Assembly (NCBI GenBank): GCA_963674685.2
Contig: CAXXWT010000007.1
Location: 496,001 to 560,000 of the forward strand
DNA length: 64,000 bases
From: G963674685 sp963674685
GTDB taxonomy: Bacteria; Lernaellota; Lernaellaia; JACKCT01
Direction: 5' to 3'
Part shown: in pieces, positions 1 to 8,791 of the stretch
How the letters are laid out: each line of letters starts with the position of its first letter
How positions within the stretch are numbered: the first letter of the stretch is position 1
Translations under genes and position numbers: made by a program
The notes under the pieces: model-generated
What the model was told of the DNA's origin: nothing
What the model saw: the letters and a program-made list of their open reading frames with translations, nothing else
Database searches by the model: none

Positions 1-488
1 GGGGTCTCCATAAAAACCAGTCGCGTTTTTTCATCGATCGCCTGGTCCAGTTCTTCATAGTCATACCCGCAGACAGGGTGATATTCGATCCCGTAACGGG
101 CGCACATATCGTTGAAAAACTTGTGCGTTCCTCCGTAGAGGCACCGCGTGGCCACAAAATTGTCCCCCGGCCTGCAGTAGCAAAGAACAAGCGCGCTGAT
201 GGCGCCCATGCCCGACGCGAAGGCGACGGCGGCGTCGGTTCCTTCCAGGTATGCGATTTCCTTTTCCAGCGCCCGCGTCGTCGGATTGCCGATGCGCGTA
301 TAGACGTAGCCCTGACGCTCGCCGGAGAAGATGGCGGCGCCTTCATCAACACTTTCGAAGGCGAAGGTGCTGGACATGTAAATGGGCGTGGACACGGTGC
401 GAATCGGAAAATCCTCTTCGTGCTTGTCCAGGTGTTTTCGGCCGTGTACGCATATCGTGGCGAATTCGGCATCTTTTTTCGATGACAT
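1..488 (-). CDS. Cys/Met-metabolism PLP-dependent lyase (methionine gamma-lyase or O-acetylhomoserine sulfhydrylase type), 3' end missing
   Basis: About 162 N-terminal residues are visible before the window edge. The translated frame shows YTRIGNPT (residues 63-70), SGMGAI (92-97) and LYGGT (117-121), the hallmark blocks of the cystathionine gamma-synthase/lyase family (fold-type I PLP enzymes acting on the gamma carbon of Met, homoserine esters or cystathionine, in the cytoplasm). The PLP lysine lies beyond the edge. The start is ATG at 486-488, preceded by an AAAGGAG ribosome site, 12 bases after the metK-like stop on the same strand, so the two genes are probably co-transcribed. This suggests a role in methionine/SAM turnover. 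Lyase and sulfhydrylase members cannot be separated from this fragment. Confidence 0.88.
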   Translation of the reverse strand, partial: MSSKKDAEFATICVHGRKHLDKHEEDFPIRTVSTPIYMSSTFAFESVDEGAAIFSGERQGYVYTRIGNPTTRALEKEIAYLEGTDAAVAFASGMGAISALVLCYCRPGDNFVATRCLYGGTHKFFNDMCARYGIEYHPVCGYDYEELDQAIDEKTRLVFMET

Positions 489-500
489 TTCGCGTCTCCT

Positions 501-1667
501 TTAGGCGAGATTTTTTTTCATTTCGTCGACCAGATCAAGGCGTTCCCAGGGCAGATCGAGTGCCGGGCGCCCGAAGAATCCTCCGCAGGCCACGGGAGCG
601 TAGGATGTTTCACGTAAGCGTAAATGCTCGACGACGCCGGGGCTCGACAGGTCCACGATTTTTTGCAGGGCTACGGAAATATCCCTTTCGGAAACTTCGG
701 ACGTGCCGAAGGACTCCACCTGCACGGAAATGGGATCCCGCTTGCCGAAGAAATAAATCAAACGCAGTTCGATCTGATGCGCGATGCCCGCCGCGACGAG
801 ATTTTTCGCCAGGTAGCGCGCCATGTACAAAGCCGCCCGGTCCGTCTTGGTGGGATCCTTGCCGACGGGCGAGCTTCCGCCGAACGCGCACGCGGTGCCG
901 TAGGTGTCGCTGATGGATTTTCGTCCCGACAACCCCACGTCCGCCGCCGGCCCGCCGATGGTGAACGGCGCGGCGTGATTGGCCAGTCTTTCCGTGTCCG
1001 CCGTCATCGATTCGGGAAGCAGACTCAAAACCGGCCCGATGACTTTTTCATTCAGCGCTGTTCGAACCTCGTCGATCGCAGCGGATTTCCTGTGCTGAGC
1101 GCACACGCCGGCGGACATCACCGTCGTGGGCAGATTGCTTTCGTAATGCACGACGACCTGCGCGGTGCCGTCGGGCAAAAGGGCGGGCAGTTCGCCGCTT
1201 TTTCGCGAGCTTTCCAGCTGCGCCGTCAACCGATGGGCCAGCCATTGGGACATGGGCATATAATCCATATCCACGCCGACCTGCTTTCCTTCGTCGGACG
1301 CATATCCCACGCACACGCATTGATTGCCCGCGCCCTTGTTGTCCACGGCGGCGGCGACTTCGGCGCTTTGTTCGCCGATGACATCCAGGACGGCGATGCC
1401 GTCGGCGTTGAAATGCACTTCGGATCCGACGTAGCCGACCTCCCTGACGACATCGCGGATAATCCCCTCAAGGCCCACGTAGGCTTTCGTGGAAAGCTGC
1501 CCGGCCAGAAAAACCATTCCCGGCGCGACCATGGCGTCCAGATCGACGCGGGCGAAGCGGTCCACGGCCAGCACCTTGTCCAGGATCGTGTCGGCGATCA
1601 GGTCGCAGAGCTTGTCGGGCTGCCCGCACGCGGCGGACTCCGCCGCAAACAATTTTCTCGAATGCAT
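501..1667 (-). CDS. metK: Divergent S-adenosylmethionine synthetase
   Basis: 388 residues, the usual MetK length, aligning end to end with the family that makes SAM from ATP and methionine in the cytoplasm. Conserved blocks include PDK (17-19), GLSGRK (245-250), DTYG and GKDPTK (269-274). Several residues that are nearly invariant in MetK differ: the GHPDK histidine is Gln16, the GAGDQG aspartate is Asn115 and the final Gly is Cys, and the lysine of the RPDxKxQ block (E. coli K165) is Thr168. These positions are catalytic or ATP-binding in the E. coli enzyme. It may therefore be a specialised or slow variant, or a MetK-like protein with another role. RBS GGGGG lies upstream of the ATG. It is followed on the same strand by a Cys/Met lyase gene. 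Confidence 0.8.
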   Translation of the reverse strand: MHSRKLFAAESAACGQPDKLCDLIADTILDKVLAVDRFARVDLDAMVAPGMVFLAGQLSTKAYVGLEGIIRDVVREVGYVGSEVHFNADGIAVLDVIGEQSAEVAAAVDNKGAGNQCVCVGYASDEGKQVGVDMDYMPMSQWLAHRLTAQLESSRKSGELPALLPDGTAQVVVHYESNLPTTVMSAGVCAQHRKSAAIDEVRTALNEKVIGPVLSLLPESMTADTERLANHAAPFTIGGPAADVGLSGRKSISDTYGTACAFGGSSPVGKDPTKTDRAALYMARYLAKNLVAAGIAHQIELRLIYFFGKRDPISVQVESFGTSEVSERDISVALQKIVDLSSPGVVEHLRLRETSYAPVACGGFFGRPALDLPWERLDLVDEMKKNLA

Positions 1668-1837
1668 TTTGAAAATCCCCCGAAGAAATCTTTTGTCGAT
1701 AAAAGCTGCCGAAATAAGTTCGTTTATAGCTCGGACTTTAGCATAATTTCGGGAAAGAAATAAGGCTCTTCATTTTAGAACTGTCGCCTGCAAACCGGCT
1801 CATCGAGTGAATGTCCCGCGAGTCGTCAGGCGGGCTG

Positions 1838-2656
1838 TTATCCCAGCAGCACGTCTTTCATGCCGTAGATTCCCGGCTGCTTGCCCTGGAGCCAGGCGGC
1901 GGCGCGCAACGCCCCGCGCACGAATGCTTCGCGGCTGGAGGCCTGGTGCGTGAGCGTGATCTGCTCCCCGTCGCCGAAAAAATGCATTTCGTGACGCCCG
2001 ATAATATCACCGCCGCGCACGGCGTGGATGCCGATTTTACCGTTTTCCCGCGGGCCGCACCGGCCTTTGCGGCCGAACTCGACGTCGGCTTCGGATAATT
2101 CGCCGCCCGGCGCGACGGCCCTGGCCAGAGCCAGGGCCGTTCCCGACGGCGAATCAACTTTGCGCCGGTGATGCGTCTCGACAATTTCCGGATCGAAATC
2201 ATCTCCCAGGGTCATGGCGGCGCGCTCGGCCAGTTCCAGAAGCAGCGTGACGCCCACCGAAAAATTCGGCGCGAAGACGCACGGAATCTGCGCGGCGTAC
2301 TTTTTGAACTCGTCGACCTGGCTTTTCGTCATGCCCGTCGTGCCGCAGACCATGGGAATTTTTTTGTCGGCGCACACTTTCACATTGGACAGCGTGGCTT
2401 CCGGCGCCGTGAAGTCGATGACCACGTTCGCGGCCACGACGCAGTTGCGCAAATCGTTTTCCAAAGATACGTCGACGGCCCGGCCGAAAATTCCCAGCCC
2501 CACATCTTTTCCGATCATGGGATGGTCGTGCCTTTCGGTGGCGCCGTAAAGAGCGGCGTTGGAGGATGAAACGATATTTCTGATGAACATCTGACCCATG
2601 GCGCCCATGGCGCCGGTGACGACGGCTTTGACGGCGGCGTCTTTTTTTTCTTCCAT
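1838..2656 (-). CDS. dapB: 4-hydroxy-tetrahydrodipicolinate reductase
   Basis: 272 residues, normal for DapB, the NAD(P)H-dependent reductase of the diaminopimelate/lysine pathway in the cytoplasm. The N-terminal Rossmann loop reads GAMGAMGQM (15-23). CGTTGMT lies at about 104-110. The signature ETHHRRKVDSPSGTA at 160-174 carries the catalytic His-His pair and Lys166, and the C-terminal block HQASSREAF matches the family end. It lies 4 bases downstream of the AAA ATPase gene on the same strand and probably shares its transcript. A 170-base gap separates it from metK. Confidence 0.96.
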   Translation of the reverse strand: MEEKKDAAVKAVVTGAMGAMGQMFIRNIVSSSNAALYGATERHDHPMIGKDVGLGIFGRAVDVSLENDLRNCVVAANVVIDFTAPEATLSNVKVCADKKIPMVCGTTGMTKSQVDEFKKYAAQIPCVFAPNFSVGVTLLLELAERAAMTLGDDFDPEIVETHHRRKVDSPSGTALALARAVAPGGELSEADVEFGRKGRCGPRENGKIGIHAVRGGDIIGRHEMHFFGDGEQITLTHQASSREAFVRGALRAAAWLQGKQPGIYGMKDVLLG

Positions 2657-2660
2657 TTTC

Positions 2661-4400
2661 CTATCTTCCTTCGATGATGATTCGTAAATCGCGGAGTCTT
2701 TCGGCGATGGATTCCCGGGGCATTTTATCGTACGGATCGGGAATCAGGCGGCGGCTCGTGCACTCCATGACCGCCAGCAGCGTCTGATACTCCACTTCCT
2801 CAGCGTATACGGGCGGCAGGAAGTTTTCAAACGCGCTTTGAAAATCTTTTCCCGAAACGCTCTTGACGCCCCGCGCGGCGGCCACGGCTTTGGCCCGGAT
2901 CATCACCGCTTCCAGGTCGGCACCGGAAAGGCGCGGCGCTCCGGAGCTTTGGTAAAATTTTTCGATATCACCGGCGCCGACATCCGTTTCGATCTCGTTC
3001 TTTTTCTTGAGCACCGTGTAGAATTCCTCGCGCTCTGTGGCGGAGGCCGGCCCGAAGAGGGCGATGTGTTCCTCGGCGCGGCCCTGCCTTTTCAAGTCCA
3101 CGGGCAGAAGGTCCGGGCGGCAGGTCAGAAGAAACCACAGGATTTTCCCGCGGTGCGCCGTATCGCTCATGAAAGACGAAAGGGCGGAGAAGACGCGGCT
3201 GCTGGTGCCCGAATCGCCCGAAGCGTCGCGCTTGCCGAAAAACGCGTCGGCCTCGTCGATGATAACGCCCATCGGCCCCAGAGCCTTGAAAATGGTCAGC
3301 AGCTTCTGGAGATTCGATTCGGTGACGCCCTGCCACTGGGAACGGATGTTGAGGATTTTCGCACATGGGATTCCGATCTCGCCGGTAAAGCACGTGGCCA
3401 GGAAGGTCTTGCCGGTTCCCACCGGCCCGCAGATCAGCCAGCCCATGGGCATCACGTCCAGGCGGCCTTCTTTCAAAAGCCTCGCCGAAGTGCGCAACTG
3501 TTCTTTGGCCTGCTCGCAGCCCGCCACCATGTCCAGGTTGAATTTCGGCTCTACGAATTCAAGAAGGCCGTGGCACTCGGCCTCGATCAATTCCTTTTTT
3601 CGCCGCATGAGCGAGTTGGTCGTGATCTTTTTATTCAGACGAAGCGGCTCGGCCAATATCTGGCGGATGTGCGTGAGCGACAAACCGTTCGTCAGCTTGG
3701 CCATGGTGTCCATTTTCATTCCGGCGACGGTGCTAAAGCGCCGTCCTTTGGTTTCGTGACGGATAAACTCCAGGCGTCGGGCGTGGTTCGGAAGCTCGAT
3801 TTCGACGCTTTCCGAATAGGGATTGGCCGTGATGTGGCGGTGGAGTTCCGCCAGTTGTTCGGTGATCAGAACCACGGTGACGTCGCCGCGCAGAAAGTCC
3901 GGATCCCGCGCCCAGCGTCGCAGCGTAATCAGGCAGCTTCTGTCGGTGTCGGACAGATAGGCGCCTTGACCCGCCGGGGCGATCTGCTCCGCGTAATCGA
4001 TGATAAAGGCCACGCCTTTGCCGTCGGCCACGCGGGTTCGGATAAAGCGCTCGACCAGGCGCAGCACGCTCGGGGGGTCCGCGGGAAGGCCTTTGTCATA
4101 ATTGGTCGAGCTCGCCATATCGTAGGCCTTGACGAACGCCATGAACTCTTTCATGGAGCCGGTTTTCGACAGAGTCAGGCCCCGCGAGCGGTCGTAGAAA
4201 AGCACGGCGTCGCGCTGCGCGAACAGATCTTTTTCCAGGTACTCTTCGAGCGCGGCGAATCGGATTTCGCCTTTTTCCTGAAGCGGCGCCAGGTCCCGCA
4301 CGGCCCCGTGGAGGATGAACTGGCTGATCGTGCTGGTGAAATAACGGTCGGCCATCTCACGGGCGAAAGCCGGTTGTTTTTTTTCGTGTTTTTTCGGCAT
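2661..4400 (-). CDS. Double AAA-domain ATPase, Ycf46-like layout
   Basis: 579 residues. The C-terminal AAA+ module is intact: Walker A GPVGTGKT (325-332), Walker B VIIDEADAF (379-387), an Arg-rich sensor/finger region (KRQGRAEEH) and an AAA lid. The first half (about 20-260) has the shape of a second AAA domain but has no Walker A; a Walker-B-like FIIDY (132-136) remains. An inactive N-terminal AAA followed by an active one is the arrangement known from Ycf46/CDC48-like proteins; the function here is unknown. It sits between a membrane protein (24 bases upstream) and dapB (4 bases downstream) in an apparent operon. Predicted cytoplasmic; no substrate can be inferred. Confidence 0.75.
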   Translation of the reverse strand: MPKKHEKKQPAFAREMADRYFTSTISQFILHGAVRDLAPLQEKGEIRFAALEEYLEKDLFAQRDAVLFYDRSRGLTLSKTGSMKEFMAFVKAYDMASSTNYDKGLPADPPSVLRLVERFIRTRVADGKGVAFIIDYAEQIAPAGQGAYLSDTDRSCLITLRRWARDPDFLRGDVTVVLITEQLAELHRHITANPYSESVEIELPNHARRLEFIRHETKGRRFSTVAGMKMDTMAKLTNGLSLTHIRQILAEPLRLNKKITTNSLMRRKKELIEAECHGLLEFVEPKFNLDMVAGCEQAKEQLRTSARLLKEGRLDVMPMGWLICGPVGTGKTFLATCFTGEIGIPCAKILNIRSQWQGVTESNLQKLLTIFKALGPMGVIIDEADAFFGKRDASGDSGTSSRVFSALSSFMSDTAHRGKILWFLLTCRPDLLPVDLKRQGRAEEHIALFGPASATEREEFYTVLKKKNEIETDVGAGDIEKFYQSSGAPRLSGADLEAVMIRAKAVAAARGVKSVSGKDFQSAFENFLPPVYAEEVEYQTLLAVMECTSRRLIPDPYDKMPRESIAERLRDLRIIIEGR

Positions 4401-4424
4401 GGGATATCCGCGATGGATTTCAAT

Positions 4425-5396
4425 CTATGGTTCGACGATATTGTCTTCGGTCAACTCGTCGCCGTAGTATTCCTTGGCGCAGTCGGGGCACAGGCCGTGC
4501 GAGAAGGTCAGCTCCGGGGAGTGTTCCTTGAAATAATTTTCCAGTTTTTGCCAATAACCCTTGTCGTCGCGGATCTTTTTGCAGTGCATGCAGATGGGAA
4601 GCAGGCCGCGCAGGGTTTTGATATCTTCCAGGGAAATTTCAAGTTTTGCGATCAGTTCTTCTTTTTCCGCTTCGGATTTCTTTCTCACTTCGATTTCCCG
4701 GCGCAACGCCTCGTTCGCTTCGACTCTGAGCCTCTCGGAACTTTCCAGAAATGCCCTGAGCTTCCATGTCAGCACCATGGCCACGACAAGGACCAATAGG
4801 TAATTGATGGATTGTCCGAATATCGCGCGCCAGTCCAGGAAGATCCTTGAGAGTTCCTGCCTGTCGACGAACAGCGGGGCGTATTTCAAAAATCCTGTGG
4901 TTTCCAGATAAATGAGAAAGGCAAGTCCCGCGTTGCCGAGGAAGTAGAAAAGAAATACTTCGCGCCACCGGAAAAACCAGAATACGACGACAAGGATGGC
5001 GATGATGAGCAAATGATGCAGAGAATTCTGGCTGCCCACAAGATGGATTTGCGTCAAAGCGGCAAACAAAAGAGCGATTGTCGAAAATGTCATTAAACGG
5101 TAGATGACGGGGTGCTCGGGATCGACGATTCTTTTCTTTCGATAAACGGAAAAGGTGTAAAACAGGAATGCACAAAGAGACATGTTCAAGAAAATCGAAA
5201 ACAGATACACCGATTCGTTAATGTAATCGCTGTTGTCGACAAAAACACTTCCGCCGATTTGCGTGGCAATATAGAAAACCAGCAAAACCGCCAGGGTCAG
5301 CAAGCCGTGCATGAACACGGACCACTTGCCCGCCTCCATTTTAGTGTCTTGAAAATGTTCCCGAGCGCGCCCGTCGTTTTCGAGATTTTGTGACAC
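4425..5396 (-). CDS. Six-TM membrane protein with coiled coil and C-terminal two-CxxC domain
   Basis: 323 residues from a GTG start with a strong GGGGGG-type ribosome site. About six hydrophobic segments fall between residues 28 and 213 (for example LLTLAVLLVFYIATQ and LLVLVVAMVLTW). A charged coiled coil follows (about 213-262), then a C-terminal module with CMHCKKI and CPDCAKE. That last module, with its KIRDDKGYW block, is the one often found at the C-terminus of sensor/PAS or response-regulator proteins in deltaproteobacteria and probably binds zinc. No kinase, GGDEF or other output domain is present, so it may sense at the membrane and act through a partner. First gene of the apparent operon with the AAA ATPase and dapB. 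Confidence 0.7.
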   Translation of the reverse strand: MSQNLENDGRAREHFQDTKMEAGKWSVFMHGLLTLAVLLVFYIATQIGGSVFVDNSDYINESVYLFSIFLNMSLCAFLFYTFSVYRKKRIVDPEHPVIYRLMTFSTIALLFAALTQIHLVGSQNSLHHLLIIAILVVVFWFFRWREVFLFYFLGNAGLAFLIYLETTGFLKYAPLFVDRQELSRIFLDWRAIFGQSINYLLVLVVAMVLTWKLRAFLESSERLRVEANEALRREIEVRKKSEAEKEELIAKLEISLEDIKTLRGLLPICMHCKKIRDDKGYWQKLENYFKEHSPELTFSHGLCPDCAKEYYGDELTEDNIVEP

Positions 5397-5560
5397 GGCA
5401 ATCCCCCCTACAGGATATTTATGGCACCGTAATCATCTTGATGCAACATTTTTGCCTTAAAAACAGTAATGTTTGACGGGCGCGGCATTCTTGCCCCGCC
5501 GCCTGTTGGGGGTTAGGATGATGCCCTGGCGACCATGAAAATTGCACGGTTAAATGGAAA

Positions 5561-6208
5561 ATGAAATCAGCATTTATTACTTTTGAAGGAATCGAGGGAA
5601 CGGGCAAAACGACGCAGATCCGGCAAGCGGCGAACTGGCTTCGGGACCGGCAGGTGGAATTCGTGCTGACCAGAGAACCCGGCGGAAGCTTTATCGCCGA
5701 TCAGATACGCGCCATTTTACTCGATTCGAAAAACGCCGCGTTGGCCCCGGAAGCCGAGTTGTTATTATATCTCGCCTCCCGGGCGCAGCACGTCAGGGAG
5801 GTGATTCGCCCCGCTCTTGAAGCGGGTAAAATCGTCTTGTGCGACCGGTTCGCCGATGCGACGGAGGCCTATCAGGGCTTCGCCCGGGACCTGGGTGGCG
5901 AACGAGTGCGCAAGCTGAACGAATACGCCACGGGCGGTTTGAGTCCCGATCTGACCCTGCTTCTGGATATCGACGTTGAAACGGGCCTGAAAAGGGCGCG
6001 GAGCCGCGCCGACGCCATCGAGGATGAATCGCGCAAAGAGGACCGTTTCGAACGTGAGCGCCTTGATTTTCATCGGCGGGTGCGCGAAGGGTATCTGGCG
6101 ATTGCCGGGCGCGATCCTGAAAGGGTGACAATTGTGGACGCCGCCGGCGCGGAAGATGACGTATTTGAAAAAATCAAAGAAGCTCTTCAAAGCTTTTTAG
6201 GAATATGA
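5561..6208 (+). CDS. tmk: Thymidylate kinase
   Basis: 215 residues, typical length. It phosphorylates dTMP to dTDP with ATP in the cytoplasm. The P-loop reads GIEGTGKT (10-17), the DRF motif lies at 95-97 (LCDRFADAT), and the LID region with RSR and EDRFE lies near 147-165. The stop overlaps the start of holB by ATGA (6205-6208), so translation is probably coupled. The tmk-holB-ricT order is well known in many bacteria. The ribosome site is weak (TGGAAA immediately before ATG). Confidence 0.97.
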   Translation: MKSAFITFEGIEGTGKTTQIRQAANWLRDRQVEFVLTREPGGSFIADQIRAILLDSKNAALAPEAELLLYLASRAQHVREVIRPALEAGKIVLCDRFADATEAYQGFARDLGGERVRKLNEYATGGLSPDLTLLLDIDVETGLKRARSRADAIEDESRKEDRFERERLDFHRRVREGYLAIAGRDPERVTIVDAAGAEDDVFEKIKEALQSFLGI

Positions 6209-7248
6209 AAATGGCGGAAAACTCGGATATTCTTTATAGCGGCATCATCGGCCACGATAGAATCGTAAGGCAGTTGCAATCCGCCGGGGAATCCGGGCGC
6301 GTGGCTCATGCCTATCTCTTCGCCGGTCCGCGGGGAGTCGGCAAAACGAAAACCGCTCACGCTTTCGCCGCGTCGCTTTTGTGCAAATCCGGAGGAAGCC
6401 AGGCCTGCGGGCATTGCGTGTCCTGTAAAAAATTCGTGGACGGAAATCACCCGGACCTCAGCGAGCTTGAGCCGGACGATAAAAATAAAAGCATCATCAA
6501 AGTCAAAGCGATGAAGGATTTTATCCAGGCGGTGCATTTTCATCCCTTCGAGTCCGACTGGAAGGTCTTCGTCATTCACGAGGCCGATAAAATGAACAAG
6601 GAATCGGCCAATACTCTGCTGAAAACCCTTGAGGAGCCGACCAAAAACACGGTGATGCTTCTTGTGACAAGCAAGCCCCAGCAGCTTTTGCCGACCATCA
6701 TGTCCCGCTGCCAGAAAATCGTCTTCGGGCCTCTTGAAACCGCCGTGGTGGCGCGTTTCGTCATGGAAAACAGAGGGCTGGGCGAGCCGGAGGCCGACGT
6801 GGTGGCGCGCCTGGCGGAGGGCTCCATCGGCCGTGCGATGCGCATGGACCTGGATTTTGCGTTGCATGACATCAAAGATTTCGGCCGTAAATTTTTCGCC
6901 CTGCGGATGGGGCGCGACAGGCAGATCATGGAACTCGCCGAAGAAATCGCCGCATGGTCCTCCGGTCCCCTCGACGCCCTGGAAATCGTGATTTCATTCA
7001 TGGCCGACGCGGTTCGCGTCGCCGCCGGGATCGATGAGAAAAGGCTCTCCCATCCTGATCTGCGCGCGGAAGCCGCCGGTTTCGCCCGGACCTACGCGCC
7101 GCATGCACTGGCGGCGAAGATACGAAGCGTGGTATACGCGCAGAGACTGATTGAGCGAAACGCCCACAAGAGGCTCGCCGCGGAAGCCATGTTGATGGAT
7201 ATCATCAATCCGCGGGTGACCCGTTTTTCGGAAAGGTTGCCGCGATGA
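6205..7248 (+). CDS. holB: DNA polymerase III delta-prime subunit
   Basis: 347 residues. Clamp-loader subunit of the AAA+ family. It has an intact P-loop GPRGVGKT (41-48), a zinc-binding cysteine set (C60, C68, C71, C74), a Walker-B-like FVIHEADKM and the SRC motif (MSRCQKI) that supplies the arginine finger. Delta-prime and DnaX share these features; the short length without a C-terminal DnaX extension and the location next to tmk favour HolB. It overlaps tmk by 4 bases and ricT by 4 bases (ATGA at 7245-7248). A second in-frame ATG lies two codons downstream. Confidence 0.92.
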   Translation: MKMAENSDILYSGIIGHDRIVRQLQSAGESGRVAHAYLFAGPRGVGKTKTAHAFAASLLCKSGGSQACGHCVSCKKFVDGNHPDLSELEPDDKNKSIIKVKAMKDFIQAVHFHPFESDWKVFVIHEADKMNKESANTLLKTLEEPTKNTVMLLVTSKPQQLLPTIMSRCQKIVFGPLETAVVARFVMENRGLGEPEADVVARLAEGSIGRAMRMDLDFALHDIKDFGRKFFALRMGRDRQIMELAEEIAAWSSGPLDALEIVISFMADAVRVAAGIDEKRLSHPDLRAEAAGFARTYAPHALAAKIRSVVYAQRLIERNAHKRLAAEAMLMDIINPRVTRFSERLPR

Positions 7249-8198
7249 ACATCGTGACGGTCAAATTCCCCGGCAGCAACGCGCCTGTCGAATACGATAT
7301 CGGCAATATCGCCGCGAATGACGGCGACATGGTCGTCGTGGAGAGAAAGAGGGGACCGGCCGTCGCCAGAGTCGCCGGGGAAATCAAAGAGGCCGATGAC
7401 AAGAAGGCGAAAGCACTGTCGAAGGTTCTGCGCGTGGCGCGCCCGGAAGATCTGACGCGCAATGAAAAGAATAAAAGCCAGGAGCCCGAGGCTTTCGACA
7501 AATGCCGGGAACTCATCGAGCAAATCGGCCTGCCCATGAAGTTGGTCAAGGTGGAGTACATTTTCGACGGCAGCAAAATCATTTTTTACTTCACCGCCGA
7601 CGGCCGTGTGGATTTTCGCGAACTGGTGCGGCGTCTGGCCCAGGTGTATCGAACGCGCATCGAGATGCTGCAGATCGGCGTTCGCGACGCGGCGAAAATG
7701 CTCAACGGCATCGGCATTTGCGGCCGCGAGCTTTGCTGCGCCACGTATTTGCGCAACTTCGCGCCGGTTTCCGTGAAAATGGCCAAGAACCAGAACCTGT
7801 CTTTGAATCCCACCAAGGTTTCCGGACTGTGCAGCCGGCTCATGTGCTGTCTGGGGTACGAACATGAGGTTTACCGGGATTTCGCCAAAGGTCTGCCGAA
7901 GATCGGCAAGCGCTGCCGCTGCCCGCAGGGAATCGGCCGCGTATCCCGGCATGATCCGATTCAGGAAAAAGTTTTCGTCATGATCGAGGATCAGGGCATG
8001 GAAGTCGCCTGCGATCCCGACGAGGTCGAACGGTACATCCCGTCGGATCAGCAACCCAAGCCAAAGGCGCCGAAAGACGGCGACAAGAGCAATGCGCCGG
8101 CGCCGGACGATCCGCCGGCCGGCGCGGATGATGAAAAAAACGACGAGGCCATCGATCTGTTCGCTGAAGACGAAGAGCCGGAATCGTCCGATGAATAG
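7245..8198 (+). CDS. ricT: PSP1 domain protein, RicT/YaaT family
   Basis: 317 residues. The conserved PSP1 core carries the cysteine-rich blocks GICGRELCCATYL (about 155-167) and LCSRLMCCLGYEHE (about 196-209), as in Bacillus YaaT/RicT, where these cysteines take part in an Fe-S-containing complex linked to RNA processing and development. The C-terminal 45 residues are acidic and low in complexity (DEEPESSDE at the end), probably a disordered tail. It overlaps holB by ATGA, matching the conserved tmk-holB-ricT neighbourhood. The precise role in this organism is unknown. Confidence 0.9.
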   Translation: MNIVTVKFPGSNAPVEYDIGNIAANDGDMVVVERKRGPAVARVAGEIKEADDKKAKALSKVLRVARPEDLTRNEKNKSQEPEAFDKCRELIEQIGLPMKLVKVEYIFDGSKIIFYFTADGRVDFRELVRRLAQVYRTRIEMLQIGVRDAAKMLNGIGICGRELCCATYLRNFAPVSVKMAKNQNLSLNPTKVSGLCSRLMCCLGYEHEVYRDFAKGLPKIGKRCRCPQGIGRVSRHDPIQEKVFVMIEDQGMEVACDPDEVERYIPSDQQPKPKAPKDGDKSNAPAPDDPPAGADDEKNDEAIDLFAEDEEPESSDE

Positions 8199-8224
8199 CG
8201 TGTTTTAACATAAAGGTTGCCGTT

Positions 8225-8683
8225 ATGGCGGAAGGGGAAAAAGTCGTCGCCGGAAACAAAAAGGCTTTTCACGATTATGATATCAGTGAAATGGTCGAGG
8301 CGGGCCTGTCGCTGGTCGGCACGGAGGTCAAATCCCTGCGGGCCGGCAAGGCCAGCATCCGGGAAGGCTGGATTTTGCTCGAAAACGGCCAGGCCTATCT
8401 CATCGACGCGCATATCCCCCACTACACGCACGGCTCCTACAACAACCACGAACCTTTCCGCAAGCGAAAGCTGCTTTTGCATAAACGCGAAATCGACCGG
8501 CTGGAAGTCAGAGTCAACGAAAGGGGCTTCACGGTGGTGCCGCTGAAACTCTATTTCAAAAACGGCAAAGCCAAGCTTCTCATAGGTCTCGCCAAAGGCA
8601 GACATACCTATGACAAGCGGGAACAGATGCGTAAAAAGCAGGATCAAAAGGATACGGAGCGTGCTCTTCGCGAAAAAAAGTAA
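8225..8683 (+). CDS. smpB: SsrA-binding protein
   Basis: 152 residues, standard SmpB length. It binds tmRNA and delivers it to stalled ribosomes (trans-translation). Conserved blocks seen are GTEVKSLRAGKASI, the AHIPHYTHGSYNNHEP segment, and the C-terminal GLAKGRHTYDKRE followed by a basic tail (MRKKQDQKDTERALREKK) that becomes helical in the ribosome. The start ATG at 8225 lies 26 bases after ricT. No tmRNA gene was found in the window. Confidence 0.97.
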   Translation: MAEGEKVVAGNKKAFHDYDISEMVEAGLSLVGTEVKSLRAGKASIREGWILLENGQAYLIDAHIPHYTHGSYNNHEPFRKRKLLLHKREIDRLEVRVNERGFTVVPLKLYFKNGKAKLLIGLAKGRHTYDKREQMRKKQDQKDTERALREKK

Positions 8684-8718
8684 GCGACGGCCGGCGTAAG
8701 ACGGGTTTGAATTTTTCC

Positions 8719-8749
8719 TTGACAGCAGCGCGCTTCCATTCTTAATAAT
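8719..8749 (+). promoter_or_regulatory. Putative sigma-70 promoter of the porin gene
   Basis: A perfect TTGACA (8719-8724) is followed after about 19 bases by AATAAT (8744-8749); a TAATAA reading gives 18. It lies 43 bases before the chosen porin start, just downstream of smpB. The spacing is slightly long, so the exact -10 is uncertain. Confidence 0.5.
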
Positions 8750-8791
8750 CCCACGGCGGTCATGATCGACAACATGAACGGGAGAATTTTG

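Noticed and set aside
1668..1837. SAM or SAH riboswitch upstream of metK
   Set aside because: I looked for the paired stems and conserved bases in this 170-base gap and saw none; only a possible AT-rich promoter region.
2838..4799. Long open frame (653 codons) on the plus strand
   Set aside because: It is antisense to the AAA ATPase and the membrane protein gene, both of which show clear family motifs. Such frames arise from GC-rich codon use.
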